In this document: piece by piece, positions 8,279-17,102 of the stretch
Layout: each line of letters starts with the position of its first letter
Position numbering within the stretch: position 1 is the stretch's first letter
Assembly (NCBI RefSeq): GCF_027923705.1
Contig: NZ_AP026442.1
Coordinates: 2,418,001-2,482,000, forward strand
Length of the DNA: 64,000 bases
Reading direction: 5' to 3'
Origin: Cellulomonas sp. NTE-D12
GTDB lineage: Bacteria; Actinomycetota; Actinomycetes; Actinomycetales; Cellulomonadaceae
Notes under the pieces: generated by a model
What the model saw: the letters and a program-made list of their open reading frames with translations, nothing else
The model's database searches: none
What the model was told of the DNA's origin: nothing
Translations under genes and position numbers: made by a program

Positions 8279-9796
8279 TCACCGGTCGGGATCGGTCCAG
8301 ACGCCGGCCTCGCGCTCGGACCACAGCTCGTCGCGCGCGGCGGTCTTGGCGTCCATCCGCTCCTTGAACTCCGCACGCTTCTGGCCACGGGTCGGCCGCG
8401 AGTGGTCGTCCAGCCGCATGTCGGTGCCGCGGGGGCCACCGAGCAGCTCCGTGCCGGTCAGCAGCGTCGGCTCCCAGTCGAACACGACGGCGTTCGTCTC
8501 CGGTCCGATCCGCACCTCGTCACCCGCCACCGCACCGGCCTCGTACAGCGCCTCCTCGACGCCGAGCCGGGCGAGCCGGTCCGCCAGGTAGCCGACGGCC
8601 TCGTCGTTGCTGAAGTCCGTCTGCCGCACCCAGCGCTCGGGCTTGCCGCCGCGCACGGCGAACCAGACCTGACCGGCCGCCTCGCGGCGGGTCACCGTGA
8701 ACCCGGTCTCGTCGACGGCACGCGGACGCAGCACCACCCGGGTCGGCTCCGGCTCGGGGGCCGCGGCACGAGCCGCCTCGACGCGCTCCGCCAGGGCGAA
8801 CTCCAGGGCGCGCAGACCCTCGTGGCTCGCGGTCGACACCTCGAACACCGGCAGGCCGCGGTCGACCAGGATGGGCCGCACCAGCTCGGCGAGGTCACGC
8901 GCCTCCGGCACGTCGATCTTGTTCAGCACGACGACCCGGGGCCGCTTCATCAGCGGCACGCGGCCACCCTCGATGCCCAGGTCGCCGGCGTAGGCGCCGA
9001 GCTCGGCCTCGATCACGTCGAGGTCGCTGACCGGGTCCCGCCCGGGCTCCAGCGTGGCGCAGTCGAGCACGTGCACCACCACGGCGCACCGCTCGATGTG
9101 CCGCAGGAACTCCAGGCCGAGGCCCTTGCCCGCCGAAGCGCCGGGGATCAGTCCCGGCACGTCCGCGACGGTGTACCGGGAGGCACCGGCCTGCACGACC
9201 CCCAGGTTGGGCACCAGCGTGGTGAAGGGGTAGTCGGCGATCTTGGGGCGCGCTGCGGACATGGCCGCGACCAGGGAGGACTTGCCCGCGCTCGGGAAGC
9301 CGACCAGCGCGACGTCCGCGATCGACTTGAGCTCGAGCACGACGTCGGCGGCCTCGCCCGGCTCGCCCAGCAGCGCGAACCCCGGCGCCTTCCGCCGCGC
9401 CGAGGCCAGCTTCTCGTTGCCCAGACCACCGCGACCCCCGGCGGCGACCACGTAGCGCGAGCCCACGCCGACCAGGTCCGCGAGGACCTGCCCGTCGGTC
9501 GACTTCACCACGGTGCCGTCCGGCACGCCGATCACCAGATCCGGCGCGGTGCTGCCGTCGCGGTAGTCCCCCATGCCCTGCGACCCGGGCTGCGCGCGTC
9601 GGTGCGGCTGGCGGTGCAGGTCGAGCAGCGTGGTCACCTGGGGGTCGACGACGAGGACGACGGAGCCTCCGCTGCCGCCGTCACCTCCGTCGGGTCCTGC
9701 CAACGGCTTGAACTTCTCCCGGCGGATGGAGGCGCAGCCGTTCCCACCGTCTCCCCCCGTCGCGTGCAGCACGACGCGGTCCACGAACGTGGTCAT
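8279..9796 (-). CDS. obgE: Obg/CgtA family GTPase
   Basis: 505 residues. Obg GTPases act in late 50S assembly and stress signalling. The glycine-rich Obg fold covers residues 1-160 (ATGGDGGNGCASIRREKF; GGRGGLGNEKL). The G domain follows with G1 GFPSAGKSS (166-174), G3 DVPG (212-215) and NKID near 296. A C-terminal OCT domain spans about 350-425 (GFTVTRREAAGQVWFAVRG), followed by a charged tail that includes GPRGTDMRLDDHSRPTRGQK. A strong SD (GGGAGGAG, 6 nt) precedes the ATG. The rplU-rpmA-obgE-proB-proA order is classic, but a terminator separates rpmA from obgE here. Confidence 0.97.
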   Translation of the reverse strand: MTTFVDRVVLHATGGDGGNGCASIRREKFKPLAGPDGGDGGSGGSVVLVVDPQVTTLLDLHRQPHRRAQPGSQGMGDYRDGSTAPDLVIGVPDGTVVKSTDGQVLADLVGVGSRYVVAAGGRGGLGNEKLASARRKAPGFALLGEPGEAADVVLELKSIADVALVGFPSAGKSSLVAAMSAARPKIADYPFTTLVPNLGVVQAGASRYTVADVPGLIPGASAGKGLGLEFLRHIERCAVVVHVLDCATLEPGRDPVSDLDVIEAELGAYAGDLGIEGGRVPLMKRPRVVVLNKIDVPEARDLAELVRPILVDRGLPVFEVSTASHEGLRALEFALAERVEAARAAAPEPEPTRVVLRPRAVDETGFTVTRREAAGQVWFAVRGGKPERWVRQTDFSNDEAVGYLADRLARLGVEEALYEAGAVAGDEVRIGPETNAVVFDWEPTLLTGTELLGGPRGTDMRLDDHSRPTRGQKRAEFKERMDAKTAARDELWSEREAGVWTDPDR

Positions 9797-9863
9797 CGCT
9801 CACTCCTCCCTGATCCGTCGGTGCACCGGAACCCCGGTGCGGGGTCGAGCTCGATGGTCACAC

Positions 9864-9900
9864 GACGAAGGGGCGCACCGAAGCGGTGCGCCCCTTCGTC
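9864..9900 (-). terminator. Terminator after rplU-rpmA
   Basis: A perfect 16-bp stem with loop GAAGC starts 21 nt after the rpmA stop. There is no long U tract, which is usual for actinobacterial terminators. Some read-through into obgE is possible. A second, smaller hairpin (9823-9840, stem GCACCGG/CCGGTGC) lies in the obgE leader. Confidence 0.8.
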
Positions 9901-9920
9901 GACGACGGTTGTGCTGGACG

Positions 9921-10178
9921 TCAGACCTCGGCCGTGACGACGTCGATCACCTTGCGGCCGCGCCGCGTGCCGAACGCCACAGCGCCCTCGGCCAGCGCGA
10001 ACAGGGTGTCGTCCCCGCCGCGGCCGACGTTGACGCCGGGGTGGAAGTGGGTGCCGTGCTGGCGGACGATGATCTCGCCGGCCTTGACGACCTGACCACC
10101 GAAACGCTTGACGCCGAGGCGCTGGGCGTTGGAGTCGCGACCGTTGCGCGAGGAGCTCGCGCCCTTCTTGTGTGCCAT
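9921..10178 (-). CDS. rpmA: Ribosomal protein bL27
   Basis: 85 residues. The N-terminus MAHKKGASSSRNGRDSNAQRL is the bL27 signature; no N-terminal cleavage extension of the Firmicutes type is present. GGQVVKAGEIIVRQHGTHFHPG and the closing basic GTRRGRKVIDV are conserved. It is part of the 50S subunit next to the peptidyl-transferase centre. It follows rplU by 44 nt and ends in a strong terminator. Confidence 0.98.
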   Translation of the reverse strand: MAHKKGASSSRNGRDSNAQRLGVKRFGGQVVKAGEIIVRQHGTHFHPGVNVGRGGDDTLFALAEGAVAFGTRRGRKVIDVVTAEV

Positions 10179-10222
10179 GACGAACCTGCTCTCGTACGAC
10201 GAATGGTGACCGAGCGCGAGGC

Positions 10223-10543
10223 TCAGCCGATGGCGGTGACCTTCAGGCGGGTGAGGTCCTGACGGTGGCCCTGACGGCGGCGGTAGCCGGTCTTGTTCTT
10301 GTACCGCAGGATGTCGATCTTCGGCCCGCGCTCGTCGCGCACGACCTCGGCGGTGACCGTGACACCGGCCAGCGTCTTGGCGTCGGCGGTCACCTTCTCA
10401 CCGTCGACCAGCAGCAGCGCCGGCAGCTCGACGGTCGCACCCGCCTTGGCGGCGAGACGGTCCACGACGACGATGTCGCCGACGGCGACCTTCTCCTGGC
10501 GGCCGCCAGCCTTCACGATCGCGTACACCACGTTGCTGCTCAT
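10223..10543 (-). CDS. rplU: Ribosomal protein bL21
   Basis: 106 residues. VVYAIVKAGGRQEKVAVGD at the N-terminus and KIDILRYKNKTGYRRRQGHR near the C-terminus are diagnostic of bL21, a 50S protein that contacts 23S rRNA. The ATG at 10543 gives a protein 2-3 residues longer than usual; a GTG start just before VYAIV is an alternative. The SD is weak (AGCAGAG directly before the ATG). It is transcribed from the promoter overlapping the rne stop codon, giving a leader of about 170 nt. Confidence 0.97.
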   Translation of the reverse strand: MSSNVVYAIVKAGGRQEKVAVGDIVVVDRLAAKAGATVELPALLLVDGEKVTADAKTLAGVTVTAEVVRDERGPKIDILRYKNKTGYRRRQGHRQDLTRLKVTAIG

Positions 10544-10720
10544 CTCTGCTCGTCGTCCTGCGTCCTGTACCTGCATGCCCCCGGCGCCCGCGCACACCCG
10601 TGGCCGCAGGCCTGGGGGTTCGCGTCGGCGTCCGCCGCTTGGATCCGGGCGTCGCGGACACCCGCAACACGGAACGAGCGAAGGCACGCACGGTCGGCAC
10701 GCTGAGCGCGCCGACACACC

Positions 10721-10749
10721 AGGGTACGGACCGCAGGAGCGGTGGTCAA
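10721..10749 (-). promoter_or_regulatory. Promoter of rplU-rpmA, overlapping the rne stop codon
   Basis: On the minus strand, -35 TTGACC (10744-10749) is separated by exactly 17 bp from -10 TACCCT (10721-10726). The TGA inside the -35 is the rne stop codon. Transcription should start near 10714, about 170 nt before rplU. A 10-bp hairpin with one G-U pair (10693-10715) lies right at the predicted RNA 5' end. Confidence 0.72.
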
Positions 10750-13700
10750 ACCTGCTCGGGGCCGGTGTCAGCGCCCGTCTCGGCGTCCTTCTCGGCGCCC
10801 GTGTCAGCGTCCGTCTCGCCGTCGGCCGCGAACACCTCCGGTGCCACCGGGGTCAGCGCGAGCGCCTCGGCGTCGCCCTGCTCGGCGCCGGCCGTCGGCT
10901 CGGCCACGGCCGACGTCCCCGACGGCGGCTGCGCATCGGGAGTGACCCCGTGCGCCGCCAGCTCGGCGAGCACGTCGAGCACGGGTGCCGGGGCGACCGC
11001 GGCCGGCTCGGCGTCCTCCGCCTCGACCACGAGCACCTCGACGGGCGCCGACGACACCTCGTCGCGGGCGGGCAGGTCCGGCACGGCCGGGACGTCCTCC
11101 GGTCCCGTGTGCCCCTCCTGGGGCGCGTGCTCGTGGGCGTGCGCCGCGGCCGCCGCGATCGTCGCCAGCGTCGCCTTGACCGCCTCGCGCGCCTCGGGCA
11201 GGACGGGCACCACCGGCACCGCCGGCGTGGCCACGGGCTCCCCCGCACCGCGCTTGCGACGCGAACGCTTCGCGGTCCCCTCGCTCGGCGTCGCCTGCTG
11301 CTGACCGGCGTCCGGACGCACGTTCCGCTCGATCGGGTCGGTGTGCACGATGAACCCGCGCCCGTGGCAGTGCTCGCAGGTCTCGCTGAACGCCTCGACG
11401 AGGCCCTGGCCCACGCGCTTGCGGGTCATCTGGACCAGACCGAGCGACGTGACCTCGGCCACCTGGTGCTTGGTGCGGTCGCGCCCCAGGCACTCGACCA
11501 GCCGACGCAGCACCAGGTCCCGGTTGGACTCGAGCACCATGTCGATGAAGTCGACGACGATGATGCCGCCGATGTCGCGCAGCCTCAGCTGGCGCACGAT
11601 CTCCTCGGCCGCCTCGAGGTTGTTGCGGGTCACCGTCTCCTCGAGGGTGCCGCCGGCTCCGGTGAACTTGCCGGTGTTGACGTCGATGACGGTCATCGCC
11701 TCGGTGCGGTCGATCACCAGGGAGCCGCCGGACGGCAACCACACCTTGCGGTCCATGCCCTTGGCCAGCTGCTCGTCGACCCGGTGCGCGGCGAACACGT
11801 CGCCCGTGCCGGTCCACCGGCTGACCTTCGCGGCCAGGTCGGGCGCGAGCTCACCGATGTAGCCGGAGATCGTCGACCACGCGTCGTCGCCCTGGACCAC
11901 CAGGGACGAGAAGTCGTCGTTGAAGATGTCGCGCACCACGCGGATCGCCATGTCGGGCTCGCCCTGCAGCAGCGCAGGGGCGGACGCGCTGGCGGACTTC
12001 TTCTCGATCGCCTCCCACTGGCCCCGGAGCCGGGCGATGTCCGCGCGGAGCTCCTCCTCGCTGGCACCCTCGGCGGCCGTCCGGACGATCACGCCGGCGG
12101 AGTCCGGGACGATGTCCCGCAGGATCTTCTTCAGCCGCGCCCGCTCGTTGTCCGGCAGCTTGCGGCTGATGCCGGTCATCCCACCGCCCGGCACGTACAC
12201 GAGGTACCGCCCCGCCAGCGTGACCTGGCTGGTCAGGCGCGCGCCCTTGTGCCCGATCGGGTCCTTGGTCACCTGCACCAGCACCGCGTCGCCGGACTTC
12301 AGCGCCTGCTCGATGCGCCGGGGCTGACCCTCGAGCCCGGCCGCGTCCCAGTTCACCTCGCCGGCGTAGAGCACCGCGTTGCGACCCTTGCCGACGTCGA
12401 CGAACGCCGCCTCCATGCTGGGCAGCACGTTCTGCACCCGGCCGAGGTAGACGTTGCCGACCATCGACGCCTGCGCCTGGTTGGACACGTAGTGCTCGAC
12501 GAGCACCCCGTCCTCGAGCACCGCGATCTGCGTCCGGCCGTTCGCCTCGCGCACCACCATCGCGCGGTCGACCGACTCGCGGCGGGCGAGGAACTCGGCC
12601 TCGCTGATGATCTGGCGGCGACGTCCGGCGTCGCGGCCCTCACGCCTGCGCTGACGCTTCGCCTCCAGGCGCGTGGAGCCGCGGAGCGCCGTCACCTCGT
12701 CGCTGCGGGTGCGCGAACGAGGCTCGCTCTCGGCGGAGTCCGTGCGCGCCCCCCGACGACGACGGCGACGGCGACGGCTCGACGCGCCCTGCTCGTCCTC
12801 GGCGCCGTCCTCCTCGCCGACCTCGGTGGCCAGCTCCTCCTCGTGCTCGGACGGCTCGTCGGTCGCGCCGACGAGCGGCTCACCGGCCTCCGAGCGCGAA
12901 CGCCGGCCACGGCCGCCACGGCGTCGACGACGACGGGGCGCGCCCTGCTCGTCCTCCGAGACCTCGGTGTCGACCTCGGCGTCCAGGTCGTCCTCCGAGA
13001 CGTCGAGGGCCTCGTCGCCGGCGCCCTCCAGCTCGGCGCCACCCACGACCTCGTCGACGACGGCCACCTCGGGCGTCTGCTCGCCTCGCCCACGACCACG
13101 GCGGCGACGGGAGCGGCCGCCCTGCTGGCTCTCCTCGGCCACGGGCGCCTCGGCAGGCGTCTCGATCTCGGCGACGGCCGCATCGGCGCGCTCGGCGCGG
13201 CGCGCGGCCTCCGAGATCTCCTCGGGCGAGCCGGCACCGACCTGGGCCCGGCGACGGCGCTGCCGCGTCGCGGCGAGATCGGGCGCCTGGAACAGGAGCG
13301 CGGTCGTCGCCAGCCGGGGCGGCTGAGGGGCTTCGTAGGACGCGGTGGTCTGCGCCGCCGGTGTGGTCGCCTCGGGCTCGCCCGAGGTCGATGCCGCCTT
13401 CGGCTCCTCCTCGACCTCCTCCGCCACGGCCTCGGGCTCGGCGGTCTGGGTCGGCTCGACCTCCACCGTCTCGTCCCGCGCTGCCGAACGCGCGCGGCCG
13501 CCCGCCGGACGACGGCTCGAACGGCGACGACCGGCGGGAGCCTCCTCAGCCGCGGGCGCCACCGGCGCCTCGACGGCGGGTGCGGACGGCTCGGCAGCCG
13601 CGTCCGGGGCGTCGCCGGCCGCCGCGGTCCGGCGGACCGCTCGGCGGCGACGCGGTGCCGCGGACGGCTCCGCAGGGAGGTCGGATGCGGGAGAACCCGC

Positions 13701-13919
13701 CGTCCCGGTCTCGATCGACGCCGCCTCGGCGGTCGGGGCAGCGCCGGCCGGCGTGGCCGTGGCCGCGACGGGGATCTCCTGCTCGGGTCCCGCAGCTGTC
13801 GAGGTCGTCACCGGCGTCGGCGCCGCGACGGAGCGAGTGGCCCGGCGCCGACGCGGACGGACCGTCTCACCCCCGCCAGCCTGGCCGTCGACGGGTTCGG
13901 GGGTGGTCTGCTCGGTCAC
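10746..13919 (-). CDS. rne: Ribonuclease E/G with long acidic/basic N- and C-terminal extensions
   Basis: About 1057 residues from GTG 13919 (SD AGGAG, 8 nt). Residues 1-440 are disordered, alternating Arg-rich (PRRRRATRSV, SRRRRGRGRG) and Glu-rich blocks. The conserved core (about 445-860) holds the S1 domain (VGNVYLGRVQNVLPSMEAAF), the DNase-I-like catalytic acids in MTVIDVNTGKF and GIIVVDFIDM, and the zinc-link CEHCHGRGF. The last 196 residues are Pro/Ala/Glu-rich. This inverted layout, with a scaffold N-terminal to the catalytic domain, is typical of actinobacterial RNase E, which starts mRNA decay and rRNA processing. The tails probably bind RNA or degradosome partners. Confidence 0.95.
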   Translation of the reverse strand: MTEQTTPEPVDGQAGGGETVRPRRRRATRSVAAPTPVTTSTAAGPEQEIPVAATATPAGAAPTAEAASIETGTAGSPASDLPAEPSAAPRRRRAVRRTAAAGDAPDAAAEPSAPAVEAPVAPAAEEAPAGRRRSSRRPAGGRARSAARDETVEVEPTQTAEPEAVAEEVEEEPKAASTSGEPEATTPAAQTTASYEAPQPPRLATTALLFQAPDLAATRQRRRRAQVGAGSPEEISEAARRAERADAAVAEIETPAEAPVAEESQQGGRSRRRRGRGRGEQTPEVAVVDEVVGGAELEGAGDEALDVSEDDLDAEVDTEVSEDEQGAPRRRRRRGGRGRRSRSEAGEPLVGATDEPSEHEEELATEVGEEDGAEDEQGASSRRRRRRRRGARTDSAESEPRSRTRSDEVTALRGSTRLEAKRQRRREGRDAGRRRQIISEAEFLARRESVDRAMVVREANGRTQIAVLEDGVLVEHYVSNQAQASMVGNVYLGRVQNVLPSMEAAFVDVGKGRNAVLYAGEVNWDAAGLEGQPRRIEQALKSGDAVLVQVTKDPIGHKGARLTSQVTLAGRYLVYVPGGGMTGISRKLPDNERARLKKILRDIVPDSAGVIVRTAAEGASEEELRADIARLRGQWEAIEKKSASASAPALLQGEPDMAIRVVRDIFNDDFSSLVVQGDDAWSTISGYIGELAPDLAAKVSRWTGTGDVFAAHRVDEQLAKGMDRKVWLPSGGSLVIDRTEAMTVIDVNTGKFTGAGGTLEETVTRNNLEAAEEIVRQLRLRDIGGIIVVDFIDMVLESNRDLVLRRLVECLGRDRTKHQVAEVTSLGLVQMTRKRVGQGLVEAFSETCEHCHGRGFIVHTDPIERNVRPDAGQQQATPSEGTAKRSRRKRGAGEPVATPAVPVVPVLPEAREAVKATLATIAAAAAHAHEHAPQEGHTGPEDVPAVPDLPARDEVSSAPVEVLVVEAEDAEPAAVAPAPVLDVLAELAAHGVTPDAQPPSGTSAVAEPTAGAEQGDAEALALTPVAPEVFAADGETDADTGAEKDAETGADTGPEQV

Positions 13920-14357
13920 GCGATGTGCTCCTGGGTACCCACCAGCCCCGTGCCCACACGTCACGGTGCTGGTCGGGCGGTCGGTCGTCCTTCGGCACGG
14001 TGGCCGGGACGGAAGTCGGCGGTCGGGTCGCGGCCTCGCACGTCGGCGCCATCGCCTGCTGGCCCGGCTGGGCGGCCCCGGTCTGGGGCGTCCTGCCTGG
14101 CCGAGCGGCGGCTGGCACGCGGGACGCGCCGGACTGCGAGCTCGGTGGACGGGAGGGCGGTGTGGGCGCCCGATGTCCGCCGCAAGTATCGCACAGCACC
14201 CCTCCGGAGGCGGGAGCGACGAGCCTGGTCCGCGTCACCCGGGCGCGCCGCGCCGGCTGCGGGCCGGCCTCCGGCGGTCGGTCGTCGCCTGCCGAGAAGC
14301 GCGTCGCGACACGCCGACGCCACGCCGACAGGAAGACGACACCGCGTCGGCATACGT

Positions 14358-14376
14358 GACCTAGGTCCTAGGACCT
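14358..14376. promoter_or_regulatory. Overlapping palindromes upstream of cydA (candidate operator)
   Basis: GACCTAGGTC (14358-14367, 10 bp) overlaps AGGTCCTAGGACCT (14363-14376, 14 bp). Both are perfect palindromes, and CCTAGG appears twice 7 bp apart. The site covers the candidate -35 of cydA, so a bound protein would most simply repress. It matches neither the Rex nor the CRP/GlxR consensus as I know them. The binding protein is unknown. Confidence 0.5.
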
Positions 14377-14397
14377 CGGCCCTACGAGCCCTAGCGT
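14369..14397 (+). promoter_or_regulatory. Candidate cydA promoter
   Basis: TAGGAC (14369-14374), a 17-bp spacer and TAGCGT (14392-14397) give a start near 14404 and an 80-nt leader to the cydA GTG. The -10 fits TANNNT; the -35 is weak, in keeping with a regulated promoter. Confidence 0.5.
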
Positions 14398-14485
14398 TCC
14401 GAACGGGCCCAGACCCGCCTCGCCCTCAGGTGCGACGGGCGCAGGGCCTGCCCCGCCGCCCGATCCTGGACCCCCGGAGACCTGC

Positions 14486-15967
14486 GTGGACGCGCTGACC
14501 CTGGCCCGCTGGCAGTTCGGTATCACCACCGTCTACCACTTCATCTTCGTGCCGCTGACGATCGGGCTCTCGACCCTCGTCGCGATCATGCAGACGCTGT
14601 GGGTCCGCTCCGGGAAGACCGAGTGGCTACGCCTGACCAAGTACTTCGGCAAGCTGCTGCTGATCAACTTCGCGATCGGCGTGGCCACCGGCATCGTCCA
14701 GGAGTTCCAGTTCGGCATGAACTGGAGCGAGTACTCCCGGTTCGTCGGCGACATCTTCGGTGCGCCGCTGGCGATGGAAGCCCTGGCGGCCTTCTTCATC
14801 GAGTCGACGTTCCTCGGCCTGTGGATCTTCGGCTGGGACAAGCTGCCGAAGCGGGTGCACCTCGCGACGATCTGGCTCGTGGCCGGGTCCACCACGCTTT
14901 CGGCCTTCTTCATCCTCTCGGCGAACTCCTGGATGCAGCACCCGGTCGGGGCGACCTTCAACCCCGCGACGGGCCGTGCGGAGATGCACGACCTCGGCGC
15001 CGTGGTGACCAACCCGACGGTGCTGGCGGCCTTCCCGCACACGATCGCGGCGGCGTTCCTGACCGCCGGCACCTTCGTCGCGGCGGTCTGCACGTTGTGG
15101 ATGGTCCGGCTGGTACGCCGGGGCGACGCCGACCGGGCACGCGCGGTCTACCGTCCGGGGCTGCGCCTCGGCCTGGTGGCCATCGTCATCTCGGGCATCG
15201 TCGTGGCCGGCTCCGGGCACTGGCAGGCGCAGCTGATGTTCCGCCAGCAGCCGATGAAGATGGCCGCGGCGGAGGGCCTGGTCAACACGGAGACCCGCGT
15301 CCCGCTGTCCCTGCTGACGGTCGGCAGCCTGAACAACGACCCGGCCAGCGTGCAGCACCTGGTGCAGATCCCCTGCCTGACGTCGATCCTCGCCGACAAC
15401 ACCTGCAACTCCACGCTGAAGGGCGTCGCGGACCTGCAGAAGCAGTACGAGCAGAAGTACGGCACCGGCGTGGACTACATCCCCAACCTCGCGGTGACCT
15501 ACTGGTCCTTCCGGCTGATGATGGCGTTCGCCGCCTTCGCGGCGCTGCTGGCCCTGATGACGCTGTGGCTGACCCGCAAGGGCCGGGTCAGTGACAACGT
15601 CTGGTTGCGTCCCGTCGCCATGGCGGCGCTGCCCACGATCTTCCTGGCGTCGAGCGCCGGCTGGATCTTCACGGAGATGGGCCGCCAGCCCTGGGTCGTC
15701 GCGCCGAACCCCAACCCCGAGGGTGCGGACATGGTGTGGCAGCTGACGATGCGCGGCGTCTCGACGCAGGTGAGCGCCGGCTCCGTGGTGACCTCCCTGG
15801 TGCTGTTCACCCTGCTGTACGGGGTGCTCGCCGTCGCGTGGTACCGGCTGATGCGCCGGTACGTCGCGGGCGGCGTCGACGACGCCGGCCTCGGCGCCGA
15901 GACCCCCGCGGACGGTGGCGAGGGAACGGCCACCGACGTCGACCGCCCGTTGTCCTTCGCGTACTGA
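14486..15967 (+). CDS. cydA: Cytochrome bd ubiquinol/menaquinol oxidase subunit I
   Basis: 493 residues and about nine membrane helices. CydA carries hemes b558, b595 and d and oxidises quinol while reducing O2 at high affinity. The b595 His is H18 (TTVYHFIF). The Glu-bearing helix reads MEALAAFFIEST, a second His lies in FPHTIAAAF, and the heme-ligand Met is in IFTEMGRQPW. The GHWQAQLMFRQQPMKMAAAEG segment begins a short Q-loop, so this is the short-loop type found in Actinobacteria. The C-terminus carries an acidic 35-residue tail. The GTG start has SD GGAGA. Confidence 0.97.
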   Translation: MDALTLARWQFGITTVYHFIFVPLTIGLSTLVAIMQTLWVRSGKTEWLRLTKYFGKLLLINFAIGVATGIVQEFQFGMNWSEYSRFVGDIFGAPLAMEALAAFFIESTFLGLWIFGWDKLPKRVHLATIWLVAGSTTLSAFFILSANSWMQHPVGATFNPATGRAEMHDLGAVVTNPTVLAAFPHTIAAAFLTAGTFVAAVCTLWMVRLVRRGDADRARAVYRPGLRLGLVAIVISGIVVAGSGHWQAQLMFRQQPMKMAAAEGLVNTETRVPLSLLTVGSLNNDPASVQHLVQIPCLTSILADNTCNSTLKGVADLQKQYEQKYGTGVDYIPNLAVTYWSFRLMMAFAAFAALLALMTLWLTRKGRVSDNVWLRPVAMAALPTIFLASSAGWIFTEMGRQPWVVAPNPNPEGADMVWQLTMRGVSTQVSAGSVVTSLVLFTLLYGVLAVAWYRLMRRYVAGGVDDAGLGAETPADGGEGTATDVDRPLSFAY

Positions 15968-15988
15968 GACCGCCGGAGCCTTCAGACC

Positions 15989-17095
15989 ATGAGCCACGAG
16001 ACCCTGCAGATCCTTTGGTTCGTCCTCATCGCCGTCCTCTGGACCGGGTACCTGGTCCTCGAGGGGTTCGACTTCGGCGTCGGGATGCTCCTGCCCTTCC
16101 TGCCGCGCGACGAGCGTGAACGCCGCGTGATGATCAACACCGTCGGCCCCGTCTGGGACGGCAACGAGGTGTGGCTGCTCACCGCGGGCGGCGCGACGTT
16201 CGCCGCCTTCCCGGAGTGGTACGCCACCCTGTTCTCGGGCGCGTACCTGCCCCTGCTGCTGATCCTGCTCGCCCTGATCGCGCGCGTCGTGTCCTTCGAG
16301 TGGCGCGGCAAGATCAGCACCCCGAGGTGGCAGCGCAGCTTCTACTGGGGCCTGGTGCTCGGCTCGTGGGTCCCCGCGGTGCTGTGGGGCGTCGCGTTCG
16401 GCAACCTGGTCGCCGGTCTGAAGATCTCGCCCATGACCAGCACGGTGAGCAACCCGGGCGCCGCCCAGGACATCACCCGGACCACGCTGCAGTACACCGG
16501 CGGGTTCTTCGACCTGCTGACCGCCGGGCACGGGTTCGCCCTGCTCACCGGTGTGCTGACGGCCACCGTATTCCTGGCCCACGGCGCGCTCTTCCTGTCG
16601 CTGAAGACCGCGGGAGACCTCCAGTCGCGGGCCGCCGTGCTGGCGAAGCGGCTGTCCCTCGGCGCGCTCGGCGTCGGGGCGGTGTGGGCGGTCTGGCTGC
16701 AGCTCGCCTTCTCGCGCAACGCCTGGACGTGGGCGGCGCTCGTGCTCGCAGCCCTCGCCCTCGCCGCCGCGGCCTGGTTCGCGTGGGTCGGCGCCCACGG
16801 GCGGGCGTTCGCCGCCTCGGCGGTGGCGATCGTGGCGGCCGTGGTGCTGATCTTCGGCGCGATGTTCCCCGACGTGATGCCGTCCAGCATCGACCCGGCG
16901 TACTCGCTGACCATCCACAACGCCTCGTCCAGCGCCTACACGCTCACCATGATGTCGTGGGTCGCTCTGATCCTGACGCCGCTGGTGCTGGCGTACCAGG
17001 CGTGGACGTACTGGGTGTTCCGCAAGCGCATCGGCGTGCACCACATCCCCGAGCAGGTGGACGTGACCTTCGAGAACGCCCCGTCGCTGCGGTGA
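15989..17095 (+). CDS. cydB: Cytochrome bd oxidase subunit II
   Basis: 368 residues and about nine membrane helices. It starts with ETLQIWF-like MSHETLQILWFVLI, followed by the family hallmarks VLEGFDFGVGMLLPFLPRDERERR and WDGNEVWLLTAGGATFAAFPEWYA. CydB pairs with CydA to form the bd oxidase in the cytoplasmic membrane. It begins 21 nt after cydA and is followed after 7 nt by cydD. The complete length and the unbroken cydABCD order suggest a functional oxidase. Confidence 0.97.
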   Translation: MSHETLQILWFVLIAVLWTGYLVLEGFDFGVGMLLPFLPRDERERRVMINTVGPVWDGNEVWLLTAGGATFAAFPEWYATLFSGAYLPLLLILLALIARVVSFEWRGKISTPRWQRSFYWGLVLGSWVPAVLWGVAFGNLVAGLKISPMTSTVSNPGAAQDITRTTLQYTGGFFDLLTAGHGFALLTGVLTATVFLAHGALFLSLKTAGDLQSRAAVLAKRLSLGALGVGAVWAVWLQLAFSRNAWTWAALVLAALALAAAAWFAWVGAHGRAFAASAVAIVAAVVLIFGAMFPDVMPSSIDPAYSLTIHNASSSAYTLTMMSWVALILTPLVLAYQAWTYWVFRKRIGVHHIPEQVDVTFENAPSLR

Positions 17096-17102
17096 CGGCC
17101 GC

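Larger units (their letters stand above)
13920..14485. other. 566-bp intergenic region between divergent rne and cydA
   Basis: No convincing coding sequence is visible. The left side should hold the rne promoter and leader: a candidate minus-strand -10, GATACT (14185-14190), would give a leader of about 260 nt, long as in other RNase E genes, but no good -35 is seen. The right side holds the cydA promoter and overlapping palindromes. The remainder is G+C-rich sequence in which I see nothing else definite. Confidence 0.6.

Noticed and set aside
10544..10720. Known L21-leader riboregulator
   Set aside because: The leader of about 170 nt is long and has a hairpin at its 5' end, but I cannot match it to a described L21 leader structure; covariation would be needed.
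14341..14400. Rex or CRP/GlxR operator at the cyd promoter
   Set aside because: The palindromes are CCTAGG-based. The Rex type TTGTGAA-N4-TTCACAA and the CRP type TGTGA-N6-TCACA are not visible.
10293..14498. A long open frame opposite rne on the + strand (about 1400 codons) and similar long antisense frames over other genes
   Set aside because: High GC keeps stop codons rare in unselected frames. The product is Arg/Gly/His-rich, has no recognisable domain and no SD. RNase E on the minus strand is clearly the real gene.
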